Shown: positions 1 through 7,619 of the stretch, piece by piece
Layout of the letters: each line of letters starts with the position of its first letter
Numbering within the stretch: the stretch's first letter is position 1
Assembly: GCA_050248375.1 (NCBI GenBank)
Contig: JBFWSL010000002.1
Coordinates: forward strand, 1 to 40,960
Direction: 5' to 3'
Source of the DNA: JAYZVT01 sp050248375
Lineage (GTDB): Bacteria; Pseudomonadota; Alphaproteobacteria; Rhizobiales; Methyloligellaceae
DNA: 40,960 bases
Position numbers and translations under genes: made by a program
Notes under the pieces: generated by a model
What the model was told of the DNA's origin: nothing
The model's database searches: none
The model's input: only the letters and a program-made list of their open reading frames with translations

Positions 1-3
1 ATG

Positions 4-35
4 AAAAAGGGGCCGGCGGGAAGCCCGCCAGCCCC
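4..35 (-). terminator. Rho-independent terminator of glnK-amtB
   Basis: A hairpin lies just past the amtB stop. Positions 9-20 pair with 24-35 over 12 positions with one C/A mismatch and a 3-base loop. On the minus strand the stem runs straight into five T (A4-A8 on the plus strand). A second GC hairpin (44-51 with 61-68) sits between it and the stop codon and may reinforce it. Confidence 0.75.
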
Positions 36-85
36 TGGAGCGTCGCCCGCCGCGCGAGGCGGCGGGCGTTTGGTCCCCCGTAAGG

Positions 86-1423
86 TCAGACCCTCTGGCT
101 GCCCTTCCCGAACTCGGGGTAGGCTTCCACGCCGATCTCGGCGGTGTCGAGACCGTCGCGCTCGGCTTCCGGAGTGGGCCGCAGGCCGACCGTGTATTTC
201 AGGATCAGCCACACGATGGCGCTGGCCAGGCACACGAAGATGCCGACGGCGACGATGCCCGTGGCCTGGACGCCGAAGCTGGCGTCGCCATTGGTGATCG
301 GCACCGCCATGGTTCCCCAGATGCCGGCGATCAGATGCACCGGGATGGCGCCGACCACGTCGTCGATCTTCAGCTTGTCGAGGATCGGCACGGTGAAGAC
401 GACAAGGGCGCCGCCAATGCCGCCGATGATGACCGACCACAACGGCGAGGGCGTCAGCGGTTCGGCGGTGATGGCCACCAGGCCCGCCAGCGCGCCGTTC
501 AGCGCGAAGGTGATGTCCACCTTCTTGTAGATGATCTGGCTGAGGATGATGGCGACGATGACACCGGCCGCGGCCGCGATGGTCGTATTGGCGAAGATGC
601 GCGACACCGCGGAGGCGTCCTCGACGCTGCCGATGGCGAGCTGGGAGGCGCCGTTGAAGCCGAACCAGCCGAGCCACAGGATGAAGGTGCCCAGCGTGGC
701 CAGCGGCATGCTGGAGCCGGGCATGGCGTTAACCTGACCCTTCGGACCGTACTTGCCGATGCGCGCCCCCAGGATGATGGCGCCCACGAGAGCCGCCCAG
801 CCGCCGCAGGAATGCACGATGGTGGAGCCGGCGAAGTCGGAGAAGCCCATGCCGTCCAGCCAGCCCGCGCCCCACTTCCACGCGCCCTGAACCGGATAGA
901 TGAAGCCGGTCAGGATGACGGTGAAGATGAGGAAGGGCCACAGCTTGATGCGCTCGGCCAGAGTGCCGGAGACAATGGAGGCGGCGGTGGCGCAGAACAC
1001 CATCTGGAAGAACCAGTCGGAGGCCGCGGCATAGTCGCCCGCGTCGGCGTCGGTTGCCGGGATCATCTTCGGCGTGAAGCTGCCCAGATAGCCGCCGTCG
1101 ACCCCGTCATACATGAGGTTGTAGCCGACCACCCAGAACATCAGGTTGGCGATGGCGAACAGCGACACGTTCTTGGTGCACTGCATGGCCACGTTCTTGG
1201 TGCGCACCATGCCGGCCTCGAGCATCGCGAAGCCCGCAGCCATCCACATGACGAGGAAGCCGCCCATCAGGAACAGTATGGTGTTGAACACGTATTTGGT
1301 GTCGGCCGAGACCGCGGCCGGCACTTCCGCCGCCGCTTCCTGCGCGAGGGCCTGGTCGACGAAGCCGGTGGTCACCGCCAGGGAGGCGATAGCCAGGGCG
1401 AGGAGAGTAGATGCCCGATTCAT
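86..1423 (-). CDS. amtB: Ammonium transporter, Amt family
   Basis: Inner-membrane ammonium channel/transporter of 445 residues, normal for the family. It starts with a cleavable signal peptide (residues 1-28, ending QALAQ), followed by about eleven hydrophobic segments. The pore histidine pair is visible as H204 (STIVHSCGGW) and H363 (IPVHLIAGIWG). The family signature around residues 198-209 (AGSTIVHSCGG) is intact. An in-frame ATG six codons upstream overlaps the glnK stop, but the ATG at 1423 is preceded by AGGGGG at good spacing and gives the signal peptide directly, so I prefer it. Immediate linkage to glnK is the classical arrangement, in which GlnK blocks the channel when nitrogen is plentiful. 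Transcription is expected from the sigma-54-like promoter upstream of glnK. Confidence 0.97.
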   Translation of the reverse strand: MNRASTLLALAIASLAVTTGFVDQALAQEAAAEVPAAVSADTKYVFNTILFLMGGFLVMWMAAGFAMLEAGMVRTKNVAMQCTKNVSLFAIANLMFWVVGYNLMYDGVDGGYLGSFTPKMIPATDADAGDYAAASDWFFQMVFCATAASIVSGTLAERIKLWPFLIFTVILTGFIYPVQGAWKWGAGWLDGMGFSDFAGSTIVHSCGGWAALVGAIILGARIGKYGPKGQVNAMPGSSMPLATLGTFILWLGWFGFNGASQLAIGSVEDASAVSRIFANTTIAAAAGVIVAIILSQIIYKKVDITFALNGALAGLVAITAEPLTPSPLWSVIIGGIGGALVVFTVPILDKLKIDDVVGAIPVHLIAGIWGTMAVPITNGDASFGVQATGIVAVGIFVCLASAIVWLILKYTVGLRPTPEAERDGLDTAEIGVEAYPEFGKGSQRV

Positions 1424-1440
1424 GATAACCCCCTGTGTCA

Positions 1441-1779
1441 TCAGAGCGCGTCGGCGTCGGTTTCGCCGGTACGGATGCGGACCGTCTTTTCGATCGGCCC
1501 CACGAAGATCTTGCCGTCGCCGATCTGGCCGGTCTTGGCGGCGCCGGCGATGGCCTGCACTGCCTTTGAGACCTGCTTCGCCGGTACGACGACTTCGATC
1601 TTGATCTTGGGAAGGAAGTTCACGGCGTATTCCGCGCCGCGGTAGATTTCGGTGTGTCCCTTCTGGCGTCCGTAACCCTTGACTTCGGTCACGGTCATCC
1701 CCTGAAGGCCGATCTCGGTGAGGGCCTGGCGGACCTCGTCGAGCTTGAATGGCTTGATGACAGCCATCACTAGTTTCAT
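1441..1779 (-). CDS. glnK: Nitrogen regulatory protein PII (GlnK type)
   Basis: PII signal-transduction protein of 112 residues. It begins MKLVMAVIKPFKLDEVR and carries the T-loop with the uridylylation tyrosine at Y51 (GAEYAVNFLPK), plus the second PII signature near residues 83-96 (TGQIGDGKIFV). It senses 2-oxoglutarate, ATP and ADP and is modified by GlnD. The reading frame is open a further 35 codons upstream, but that part is not PII-like, and GGGGGTC precedes the ATG at 1779. Its TGA overlaps the first possible amtB start, so the two genes form one transcript. The pairing with amtB marks it as the GlnK rather than the GlnB paralogue; the sequence alone would not decide. Confidence 0.97.
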   Translation of the reverse strand: MKLVMAVIKPFKLDEVRQALTEIGLQGMTVTEVKGYGRQKGHTEIYRGAEYAVNFLPKIKIEVVVPAKQVSKAVQAIAGAAKTGQIGDGKIFVGPIEKTVRIRTGETDADAL

Positions 1780-1887
1780 GGTTTGACCCCCGTGTTGAAG
1801 CGCCCCCACGCCCCGGCTTTCACGCCGGATGGCAGGCACTGTTTTCCAGGGCAAGGGCCCGAACGGCCCCAAGCCGAGCACCATAGA

Positions 1888-1904
1888 GTCAAGGCTTGTG
1901 CCAA
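1888..1904 (-). promoter_or_regulatory. Sigma-54 (RpoN) promoter candidate for glnK-amtB
   Basis: Read on the minus strand the site is TTGGCACAAGCCTTGAC. The -24 element TTGGCAC is perfect, and the spacing of five bases to TTG of the -12 element is exact. The usual GC at -12 is GA here. It would start transcription near 1876, giving a leader of about 97 bases to glnK. The location fits the known nitrogen control of glnK-amtB operons. No convincing NtrC-site pair was found in 1905-2078; an AT-rich dyad (1923-1928 with 1944-1949) is the only other structure there. Confidence 0.65.
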
Positions 1905-2078
1905 CCCGGGCGCTGGCCTGACAAACAATTGAAAATTAAGGATTTGTTTACATCCGGCGCCTGCCCGGCGGCCGAAGGGACGGGTACAAACTGCTTATTC
2001 TATAGGCAAATGTGCGGTTATGCCGATAAATCAGGCAGGAATTCCGCTTTCAGGCGGCACGCTGCTCGAAAACGAGTC

Positions 2079-2951
2079 TCAGTCCCGTGTCCGCTCCCGC
2101 ACCAGGCCCTCCTGGGCGGCGGAAGCGACCAGCCGTCCGTCCCGCGTGTAGACCAGCCCGCGGGTATATCCGCGCGCTCCGCAGGCGCTGGGGCTGTCCT
2201 GGGTGTAAAGCAGCCAGTCGTCCGCGCGGAACGCACGGTGGAACCACAAGGCGTGGTCCAGGCTGGCGAGCATCAGTCCGGGCTCGAACAGGGTGCGGCC
2301 ATGGGCGATCAGCGCCGTGTCCAGCAGCGTGAAGTCGGAGGCATAGGCGAGCACGCATTGATGCAGGGCCGGATCGTCGGGCAGGGCGCCGGTGGCGCGC
2401 ATCCACACATGCTGCACGGGCCGGCGCTTCTCCCGCGACAGGAAGCGGCTCAGGTCCACCGGCCGGATCTCGATCGGCCGCTCCCGCTCCCAGTAGGCGC
2501 GGATATAGGCCGGCAGCTTGTCGATGAACTCTTCCTTGAGGTCGCCGAGATTGGGCAGGTCGTCCGGCTGGGGTACCTCCGGCATCGCGAACTGATGGTC
2601 GAAGCCGGGCTCCTGCTTGTGAAAGGAAGCGGACATGGAGAAGATCGCCTGGCCGTGCTGGATGGCCACGACGCGGCGGGTATTGAAGCTGGAGCCGTCG
2701 CGGATGCGGTCCACCTCGTAGAGGATCGGCACCTTCGGGTCGCCCGGCCGCATGAAATAGCCGTGCAGCGAATGCGCCACCCGGTCTTCCACGGTCGCCT
2801 CCGCCGCCATCAGCGCCTGGCCGATCACCTGCCCGCCAAACACCCGCTGCCAGCCGTCCTGCGGGCTGCGGCCCCGGAACAGGTTGTGTTCCAGGGGTTC
2901 CAGTTCGAGTATGGACAGCAGTCGGGCGACGGCTTGGGCCATGGCGGACAT
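2079..2951 (-). CDS. tesB: Acyl-CoA thioesterase II
   Basis: Cytosolic acyl-CoA thioesterase of 290 residues with a double hot-dog fold. It hydrolyses medium- to long-chain acyl-CoA to free acid and CoA. The N-terminal signature DGWQRVFGGQVIGQAL is near residues 31-46. The C-terminal half has LDHALWFHRAF and AAQEGLVR, which carry the Asp and Gln of the active site in the Escherichia coli enzyme. The start at 2951 (MSAMAQ) has GAGGGA just upstream and gives the family's normal length; the longer open frame upstream is arginine-rich and not family-like. It is transcribed divergently from the UbiH-type gene, with 92 bases between the starts. Confidence 0.93.
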   Translation of the reverse strand: MSAMAQAVARLLSILELEPLEHNLFRGRSPQDGWQRVFGGQVIGQALMAAEATVEDRVAHSLHGYFMRPGDPKVPILYEVDRIRDGSSFNTRRVVAIQHGQAIFSMSASFHKQEPGFDHQFAMPEVPQPDDLPNLGDLKEEFIDKLPAYIRAYWERERPIEIRPVDLSRFLSREKRRPVQHVWMRATGALPDDPALHQCVLAYASDFTLLDTALIAHGRTLFEPGLMLASLDHALWFHRAFRADDWLLYTQDSPSACGARGYTRGLVYTRDGRLVASAAQEGLVRERTRD

Positions 2952-3043
2952 TCCCTCAAGGCACTTCTGGCGCCTCAACAGAGGCCCCGCCTCCGCCCCT
3001 GTCAAGCATGCCGGGCGGGCGTTAGCTGAAGGAGTGAGCTGGC

Positions 3044-4282
3044 TTGAACGCGGATGCGGACAGATACGACGTCGCCATCGCCGGCGGCAGCTTCGTCGGC
3101 CTGGCGCTGGCATTGGCGCTGGCGAAGGGCCGCCCGGGCCTGCGCGTCGCCGTTGTCGATCCTGTGCCGCCCGCCGGCGCGCTGTCCCGCGAAAGGGACG
3201 GCCGCGCCAGCGCCTTGACGGCCGCCTCCGTCAACCTGCTCGGGGCGCTCGGCGTCTGGCGGGCCATCGCTCCCCATGCGCAGGCCATGCGGCGCATCGA
3301 GATCACCGACAGCGGCCTGGCGAACGCCGTCCGCCCGCCGCTGCTGCGGTTCGACACCGAACTCGAGCCGGGCGCGCCCGCAGCCCACGTGGTCGAGAAC
3401 ATCCATCTGCGCGCGGCCCTCGCCGATGCCGCCGCCGGCGCGGATGGCGTCACCCGCATCGTCGGCGGCGTCGAGGGCATGGAGACCGGCGGCGCCTGTG
3501 CGCTGCTGCGTCTTGCCGGCGGGCGGCAGCTCTCCTGCGCCCTCGCCCTCGCCGCCGACGGCCGCCGCTCGCGCCTGCGCGATATCGCCGGCATCAGATG
3601 CGTCGGCTGGAGCTATCCCCAGGCGGGCATCGTCGCCACCCTCGCCCATGAGCGCCCTCATGAAGGCACCGCCGTGCAGCATTTCCTGCCCGCGGGCCCC
3701 TTCGCCTTCCTGCCCCTTCCCGGCGACCGCTCGTCGCTGGTCTGGTCGGAGGACCGGGACGAGGCCCGCCGGGTCATGGCCCTCGACGACGCGGCCTTCC
3801 TCGCCGAGGTGGCGCGCCGCTTCGGCGGGCGCTTCGGCGCCCTTTCGCTCGCCGGCCCCCGTGGCTCCTGGCCCCTCGATCTGCACATGGCCCGCGCCTT
3901 CGTCGCCGAGCGGGTGGCGCTGGCCGGCGACGCCGCGCATGGCGTGCATCCGCTGGCCGGCCAGGGCCTCAACATCGGCCTGCGTGACGTGGCGGCGCTG
4001 GCGCAGGTGGTGGTGGAGGCCACCCGCATCGGCCTCGATATCGGCGCGCTGGCGGTCCTGGAGCGCTATGAGCGCTGGCGGCGCTTCGACAGCGCCCTGT
4101 CCGCCTTCGCCATGGACGGCATGAACCGGCTGTTCTCCAGCGATGCCGCGGGCCTGCGCATGGTGCGCAGCTTCGGCCTCGGCCTGGTGGACCGCGCTCC
4201 GGCCCTCAAGCGCTTCTTCGTGGCGGAGGCGGCCGGGGCCACCGGCGAGGTGCCCAGGCTTCTGCGCGGCGAAGCAATCTAG
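3044..4282 (+). CDS. UbiH/UbiF/COQ6-type FAD monooxygenase
   Basis: Flavin-dependent aromatic hydroxylase of 412 residues, of the family that adds ring hydroxyls during ubiquinone synthesis. The FAD Rossmann motif is at residues 11-21 (AIAGGSFVGLA), the DG motif follows (LAADGRRSR, near 168), and the second FAD motif GDAAHGVHPLAGQGLNIG begins near residue 295. I chose the TTG start at 3044 because AAGGAG ends nine bases upstream and the protein then begins right before the Rossmann strand. The exact ring position (UbiH, UbiF, UbiI or UbiL) cannot be told from sequence reading. It converges on the Trm112 gene. The short 6-bp hairpin after its stop (4283-4296) lacks a T run. Confidence 0.88.
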   Translation: MNADADRYDVAIAGGSFVGLALALALAKGRPGLRVAVVDPVPPAGALSRERDGRASALTAASVNLLGALGVWRAIAPHAQAMRRIEITDSGLANAVRPPLLRFDTELEPGAPAAHVVENIHLRAALADAAAGADGVTRIVGGVEGMETGGACALLRLAGGRQLSCALALAADGRRSRLRDIAGIRCVGWSYPQAGIVATLAHERPHEGTAVQHFLPAGPFAFLPLPGDRSSLVWSEDRDEARRVMALDDAAFLAEVARRFGGRFGALSLAGPRGSWPLDLHMARAFVAERVALAGDAAHGVHPLAGQGLNIGLRDVAALAQVVVEATRIGLDIGALAVLERYERWRRFDSALSAFAMDGMNRLFSSDAAGLRMVRSFGLGLVDRAPALKRFFVAEAAGATGEVPRLLRGEAI

Positions 4283-4341
4283 CGCGGAAATCCGCGGAAA
4301 TTACCACCCTAGTTGGTTAACTGGCTTGAGACATAGGACCG

Positions 4342-4566
4342 CTAGTCGTCCAGCTTGCGCGCCTCGTCCGCCAGCATGATGGGAATGCCGTCGCGGATGG
4401 GAAAGGCGAGTCCGGCGGCCCGCGAGATCAGTTCCTGGGCCTCCCGGTCGTACTCCAGGACCGTCTTGGTCAGGGGACAGACCAGGATTTCCAGCAGCTT
4501 CGGGTCGGGACCCGGGCTCTTTCCCCCTGCGGCCGGCCGGCCCTCGGGCTTTGCATCGTCGCTCAT
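4342..4566 (-). CDS. Trm112 family protein (YcaR/UPF0434-like)
   Basis: Small protein of 74 residues with the Trm112 core LLEILVCPLTKTVLEYD, then LAFPIRDGIPIML. In other organisms Trm112 activates methyltransferases; the bacterial role is unsettled. Only one cysteine remains of the zinc-binding set, as I recall for the alphaproteobacterial branch, so zinc binding is doubtful. The N-terminal 20 residues are a charged, glycine/proline-rich extension. AGGGA lies 8 bases before the ATG. It is the last gene of a minus-strand run with the LON-domain and thioredoxin genes. Confidence 0.88.
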   Translation of the reverse strand: MSDDAKPEGRPAAGGKSPGPDPKLLEILVCPLTKTVLEYDREAQELISRAAGLAFPIRDGIPIMLADEARKLDD

Positions 4567-4598
4567 GAGGCGTTCCCTGTGTGCGGCTCGCTGGCGGC

Positions 4599-5276
4599 CT
4601 ATTGTACCGTGCCGCCGGCCCCGTCGTCCCGCGCGGCGAGGTCCATCTCGGCCAGCGCGATCAGCACCTCCGCCCGGGCCTTCAGGTCGGGCGCCTCCAG
4701 CAGCGCCTGCTTCTCCTCCGGCCCGTAGGGGCTGATGACCGACAGCGTGTTGACCAGCAGCTCGTTGGACGACCGGTTGATGCTCTCCCAGTCGGCGGAA
4801 AGATCATGCGCCTGCAGGTAGCTGCGCAGCACTTTCAGCAGGCGCTTGCGGTTGACGGCGCTCTCGCCGGCGCCCTGTTCGAAGTCCTGGGCGAAGCCGG
4901 AGAAGTCCACCTGGCACACGCGGTAGGGCGCAGCCGTGCCCCGTTCGCCGGTGATGCGATAGCGCGACACGCCGGTCAGGGTGATCAGGATGCGTCCGTC
5001 GCCGGTCTCCTGGAAGGCGGTGATGCGCCCCACGCTGCCCAGCTTGCGCAGCGGAACCGTGCTGCCCTGCGGCGACTCCTCCTCGCCGGCGCCGGTGTCC
5101 GGCTGCACGATCCCCACCAGCCGCGCCCCGGCCAGGGCGTCGTTGACCAGCGCGATATAGCGGGGCTCGAACACGTTGAGCGGCAGCGTGGAGCGCGGCA
5201 GCAGGATCACGCCGCGCAGCGGGAAGACCGGAATCTCCGCCGGCAGGTCATCGGGCTTTCGGTAATGCAGGATCAC
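4599..5276 (-). CDS. LON substrate-binding domain protein
   Basis: Stand-alone N-terminal domain of Lon protease, 225 residues, with no AAA+ or protease part. The start of the domain is clear (IPVFPLRGVILLPRSTLPLN, residues 15-34, then FEPRY). The mid-domain pattern GRITAFQETGDGRILITLTG follows. Such proteins probably bind substrates or partners; the function is not known. The start is GTG at 5276 with only a weak ribosome-binding site; no other in-frame start fits. It lies 29 bases after the YbbN-type gene and 32 bases before Trm112, so all three are likely co-transcribed. Confidence 0.9.
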   Translation of the reverse strand: MILHYRKPDDLPAEIPVFPLRGVILLPRSTLPLNVFEPRYIALVNDALAGARLVGIVQPDTGAGEEESPQGSTVPLRKLGSVGRITAFQETGDGRILITLTGVSRYRITGERGTAAPYRVCQVDFSGFAQDFEQGAGESAVNRKRLLKVLRSYLQAHDLSADWESINRSSNELLVNTLSVISPYGPEEKQALLEAPDLKARAEVLIALAEMDLAARDDGAGGTVQ

Positions 5277-5305
5277 GCGTCACCACGAACAGTCCGCGCC
5301 CGGGA

Positions 5306-6229
5306 TCATGAGAAAAGCAGCACCGACAGCCGCTGCCGTCCCTCGACCGTATGCGGGTCGCCGGGCCCCCATGCCTCGAACAGTTGCACAAGCTGCTTGC
5401 GCGCGCCGTCCTCGTTCCACTTGCGGTCGCGCGCCACGATGCTCAGCAGTTCCTCCGCCGCGCCCGCGCGGTCGCCGGCGGCGTTGAGCGCCAGCGCCAG
5501 GTCGAAGCGCGCCTGATGGTCCTTCGGGTCGGCGGCCACCTTTGCGCGCAGCGCCTCCAGGTCCTCCGCCGAGCCGCCCTTCTTCGCCAGTTCCAGCATC
5601 GCGCGCGCCGCGGCGATGGGTTCGGCGCCCGCCTTGGCCGGGGGCGCCAGCGCCAGGGTCTGCTCCGCATGCTCCAGGTCGCCGCTGCGGATATAGCACC
5701 TGGCAAGCCCGCCGATGGCGTCCGGGTTGCTCGCGTCCTCCTGCAGCACCTGCGCATAAAGCGCGGCAGCGGTGGCCGTGTCGCCCGCCTCGAGCGCCTC
5801 GGCGGCGGCGGCGAGCGCCTCCTCCAGGCCGCCGTCATCCTCGGCCGGTCCCGCCACCCTGTCTATGAAGGCCTTTATCTGGGACTCCGGCAGCGCCCCC
5901 ATGAAACCGTCCACCGGCCTGCCGTCCTTGAACGCGAAGACGGCCGGAATCGACTGCACGCCCATCTGGCCCGGAATGGCCGGATGTTCGTCGATATTCA
6001 TTTTCACCAGCCGCACCCGGCCCTTCGCCGCCTTGACGGCGGCCTCCAGTATCGGCGTGAGTTGCTTGCAGGGCCCGCACCATGGCGCCCAGAAATCCAC
6101 CAGCACAATGGCCGATTTCGACGCCTCCATGACGTCCTTCACGAAGTCGCGGGTGGTGGTGTCCTTGATCAGTTCGCCGTCGCGGGCTTCGGCGGGGCCG
6201 CCTCCCGCATTCAGGATCTGGGGGTCCAT
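5306..6229 (-). CDS. Thioredoxin/co-chaperone, YbbN (CnoX) type
   Basis: Protein of 307 residues. An N-terminal thioredoxin domain (about 20-130) with the active site WAPWCGPCK (C51 and C54) is followed by an alanine-rich TPR-like helical region (about 140-290), as in YbbN/CnoX. Unlike E. coli YbbN, which has SXXC, the full CGPC redox pair is present, so it can act as an oxidoreductase as well as a holdase. I chose the ATG at 6229 because it begins about 20 residues before the thioredoxin fold; the upstream open frame is out of character. Its product probably handles unfolded proteins, and the neighbouring LON-domain gene fits a protein-quality role. Confidence 0.92.
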   Translation of the reverse strand: MDPQILNAGGGPAEARDGELIKDTTTRDFVKDVMEASKSAIVLVDFWAPWCGPCKQLTPILEAAVKAAKGRVRLVKMNIDEHPAIPGQMGVQSIPAVFAFKDGRPVDGFMGALPESQIKAFIDRVAGPAEDDGGLEEALAAAAEALEAGDTATAAALYAQVLQEDASNPDAIGGLARCYIRSGDLEHAEQTLALAPPAKAGAEPIAAARAMLELAKKGGSAEDLEALRAKVAADPKDHQARFDLALALNAAGDRAGAAEELLSIVARDRKWNEDGARKQLVQLFEAWGPGDPHTVEGRQRLSVLLFS

Positions 6230-6297
6230 GCTTCTCGCTTCCGAAATCTTGGGCCGGTGAAGGAAAGATGGCGATTGGACGGCCCTTTGGCAACCGC

Positions 6298-6801
6298 CTA
6301 GGTCGGCTCCATGCCGACCGGCAAAACCCGCGGCTCGTGGCCGCAATCGCGGATGAAGCGCATCAGGTCGCTGCCGGCGATGCTGCTGGTGGCGGTGTTG
6401 ACCAGGGGATGGAAGTTGAGCACGTCCTTCCCCATCATCCGCCGGTCCAGGACGACGTTCACGCGCCGCTCCTTGTCGTTGATCAGCGAGAAGGGCGTGA
6501 CCGAGCCGGGAGGCACTCCCAGCACCTCCATCAGCAGCTCCGCCCGGCCGAAACTGAGCCGGCCCGAACCCAGCCGCTCGTGCAGCCGCTTCATGTCGAT
6601 GACCTCGTCCTCCAGCGCCACCACCAGCCAGAGCGTGCCCTTCTTGCATTTCAGGAACAGGTTCTTGGTGTGTCCGCCGGGGATGTCGCCCCTGAGCGCG
6701 CGCGACTGCTCCACCGTATGCAGCGGGGGATGCTCCACCGTGCTGGCGGCGATGCCGAGCCGGTGCAGCCGGGCCATCAGGTCGTCGCGGGTCGCGGGCA
6801 T
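6298..6801 (-). CDS. Prolyl-tRNA editing protein (YbaK/ProX family)
   Basis: Free-standing trans-editing domain of 167 residues, probably hydrolysing Ala-tRNA(Pro) made in error by prolyl-tRNA synthetase (ProXp-ala/PrdX branch). The family features are HPPLHTVEQSRALRGDIPG near residues 23-41, GGHTKNLFLK with the catalytic-type lysine near 45, and GSVTPFSLIND near 103-113. Some alphaproteobacterial ProRS enzymes lack their own editing insert, and this gene would then compensate; that is inference. CAGGAG lies six bases before the ATG at 6801. It is 68 bases upstream of the thioredoxin gene on the same strand. Confidence 0.9.
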   Translation of the reverse strand: MPATRDDLMARLHRLGIAASTVEHPPLHTVEQSRALRGDIPGGHTKNLFLKCKKGTLWLVVALEDEVIDMKRLHERLGSGRLSFGRAELLMEVLGVPPGSVTPFSLINDKERRVNVVLDRRMMGKDVLNFHPLVNTATSSIAGSDLMRFIRDCGHEPRVLPVGMEPT

Positions 6802-6952
6802 GTCGGCTCCTGTGTCGGGTCTTTCACATATCGGCACGCGCCGTCCCGGTAAAGCGCGCGCGAATGGCCGCAGGCGACATCGAGACAGTGGCGTGCGCGC
6901 GGCTGCCGCTATAGCTTTGACGAAAGGCTGCACAGGGGGAGAAGCCGCGCCG

Positions 6953-7327
6953 ATGACCAGGGCCGCGCTCAGTGTCTACATGTACGCGCTTTACCAGATC
7001 ACCGGCGTTTGCCTGCCGTTGCTGGTGATACCCGATATCGCGCTCGGCATGTTCGGCGTGGATTCGGGCGACGGCGTCTGGATCCGCTTCGTCGGCCTGC
7101 TGGCCGGCATCATCGGCGCCTTCTACGTGGGAGCGGTGCTCACCAGGTTCCGGCCCATGCTGGCCTGGTCGGTGCCCGCGCGTTACGTCACCTCCGCCTT
7201 CATGGCCGGCATCGTCGCCGCCGGCATGGCCGCCCCGGGCCTGCTCTTTCTCGCCGCTTTCGACGCCCTGTGCGGCTCCATCACCTGGGTCGCCATCCGC
7301 GCCGACCAGGAGGCCGGGCTCGGCTGA
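6953..7327 (+). CDS. Small four-helix membrane protein, unknown function
   Basis: A 124-residue protein with about four hydrophobic helices (roughly residues 9-30, 44-63, 73-95 and 97-112) and few charged residues except the tail RADQEAGLG. I do not recognise the family with confidence; many alphaproteobacteria encode comparable short membrane proteins. The ATG at 6953 is chosen because it opens right before the first helix; AGGGGGAG lies about 13 bases upstream, which is long. It stands alone between the divergent ProX gene and tRNA-Gly. Confidence 0.7.
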   Translation: MTRAALSVYMYALYQITGVCLPLLVIPDIALGMFGVDSGDGVWIRFVGLLAGIIGAFYVGAVLTRFRPMLAWSVPARYVTSAFMAGIVAAGMAAPGLLFLAAFDALCGSITWVAIRADQEAGLG

Positions 7328-7427
7328 GGCGCCTGGGGACGGGGGCGGCCATGCCTGCGGCGGCGTTTCGCCGGATATGCCTCCGCGCCGGCTGGAAACG
7401 GCGGCTGTGTTGCCGCAAGGCCACCGC

Positions 7428-7456
7428 TTGCAATGCGACCGGCTTTGAGCGATAAA
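7428..7456 (+). promoter_or_regulatory. Vegetative promoter of tRNA-Gly
   Basis: TTGCAA (7428-7433) and GATAAA (7451-7456) are separated by exactly 17 bases, and transcription would start near 7463, about 36 bases before the tRNA. The -35 context CTTGCA is the same as in the tRNA-Thr promoter of this window, which supports both. Confidence 0.55.
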
Positions 7457-7498
7457 GCCGCTCCGCCGCGCGGGCACGCGCGGACATACCCTAAGGAC

Positions 7499-7573
7499 GC
7501 GGGCGTAGCTCAGGGGTAGAGCACAACCTTGCCAAGGTTGGGGTCGTGAGTTCGAATCTCATCGCCCGCTCCA
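7499..7573 (+). tRNA. tRNA-Gly (anticodon GCC)
   Basis: A complete cloverleaf: acceptor GCGGGCG/CGCCCGC, D arm GCTC/GAGC, anticodon stem CAACC/GGTTG with loop TTGCCAA (anticodon GCC), T arm GTGAG/CTCAT with loop TTCGAAT, discriminator T, and an encoded CCA end. It reads the glycine codons GGC and GGU, heavily used in this GC-rich genome. Confidence 0.98.
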
Positions 7574-7619
7574 GTTTCTTCCGGAAAATCACGTACTGTC
7601 GGGGATGGCAGCCAGGTCC

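Noticed and set aside
335..1645. A 436-codon plus-strand frame opposite amtB and glnK
   Set aside because: Compositional shadow of two strongly recognisable genes, without start signals.
4283..4296. Hairpin after the UbiH-type gene as terminator
   Set aside because: Only six base pairs with a two-base loop and no T run.
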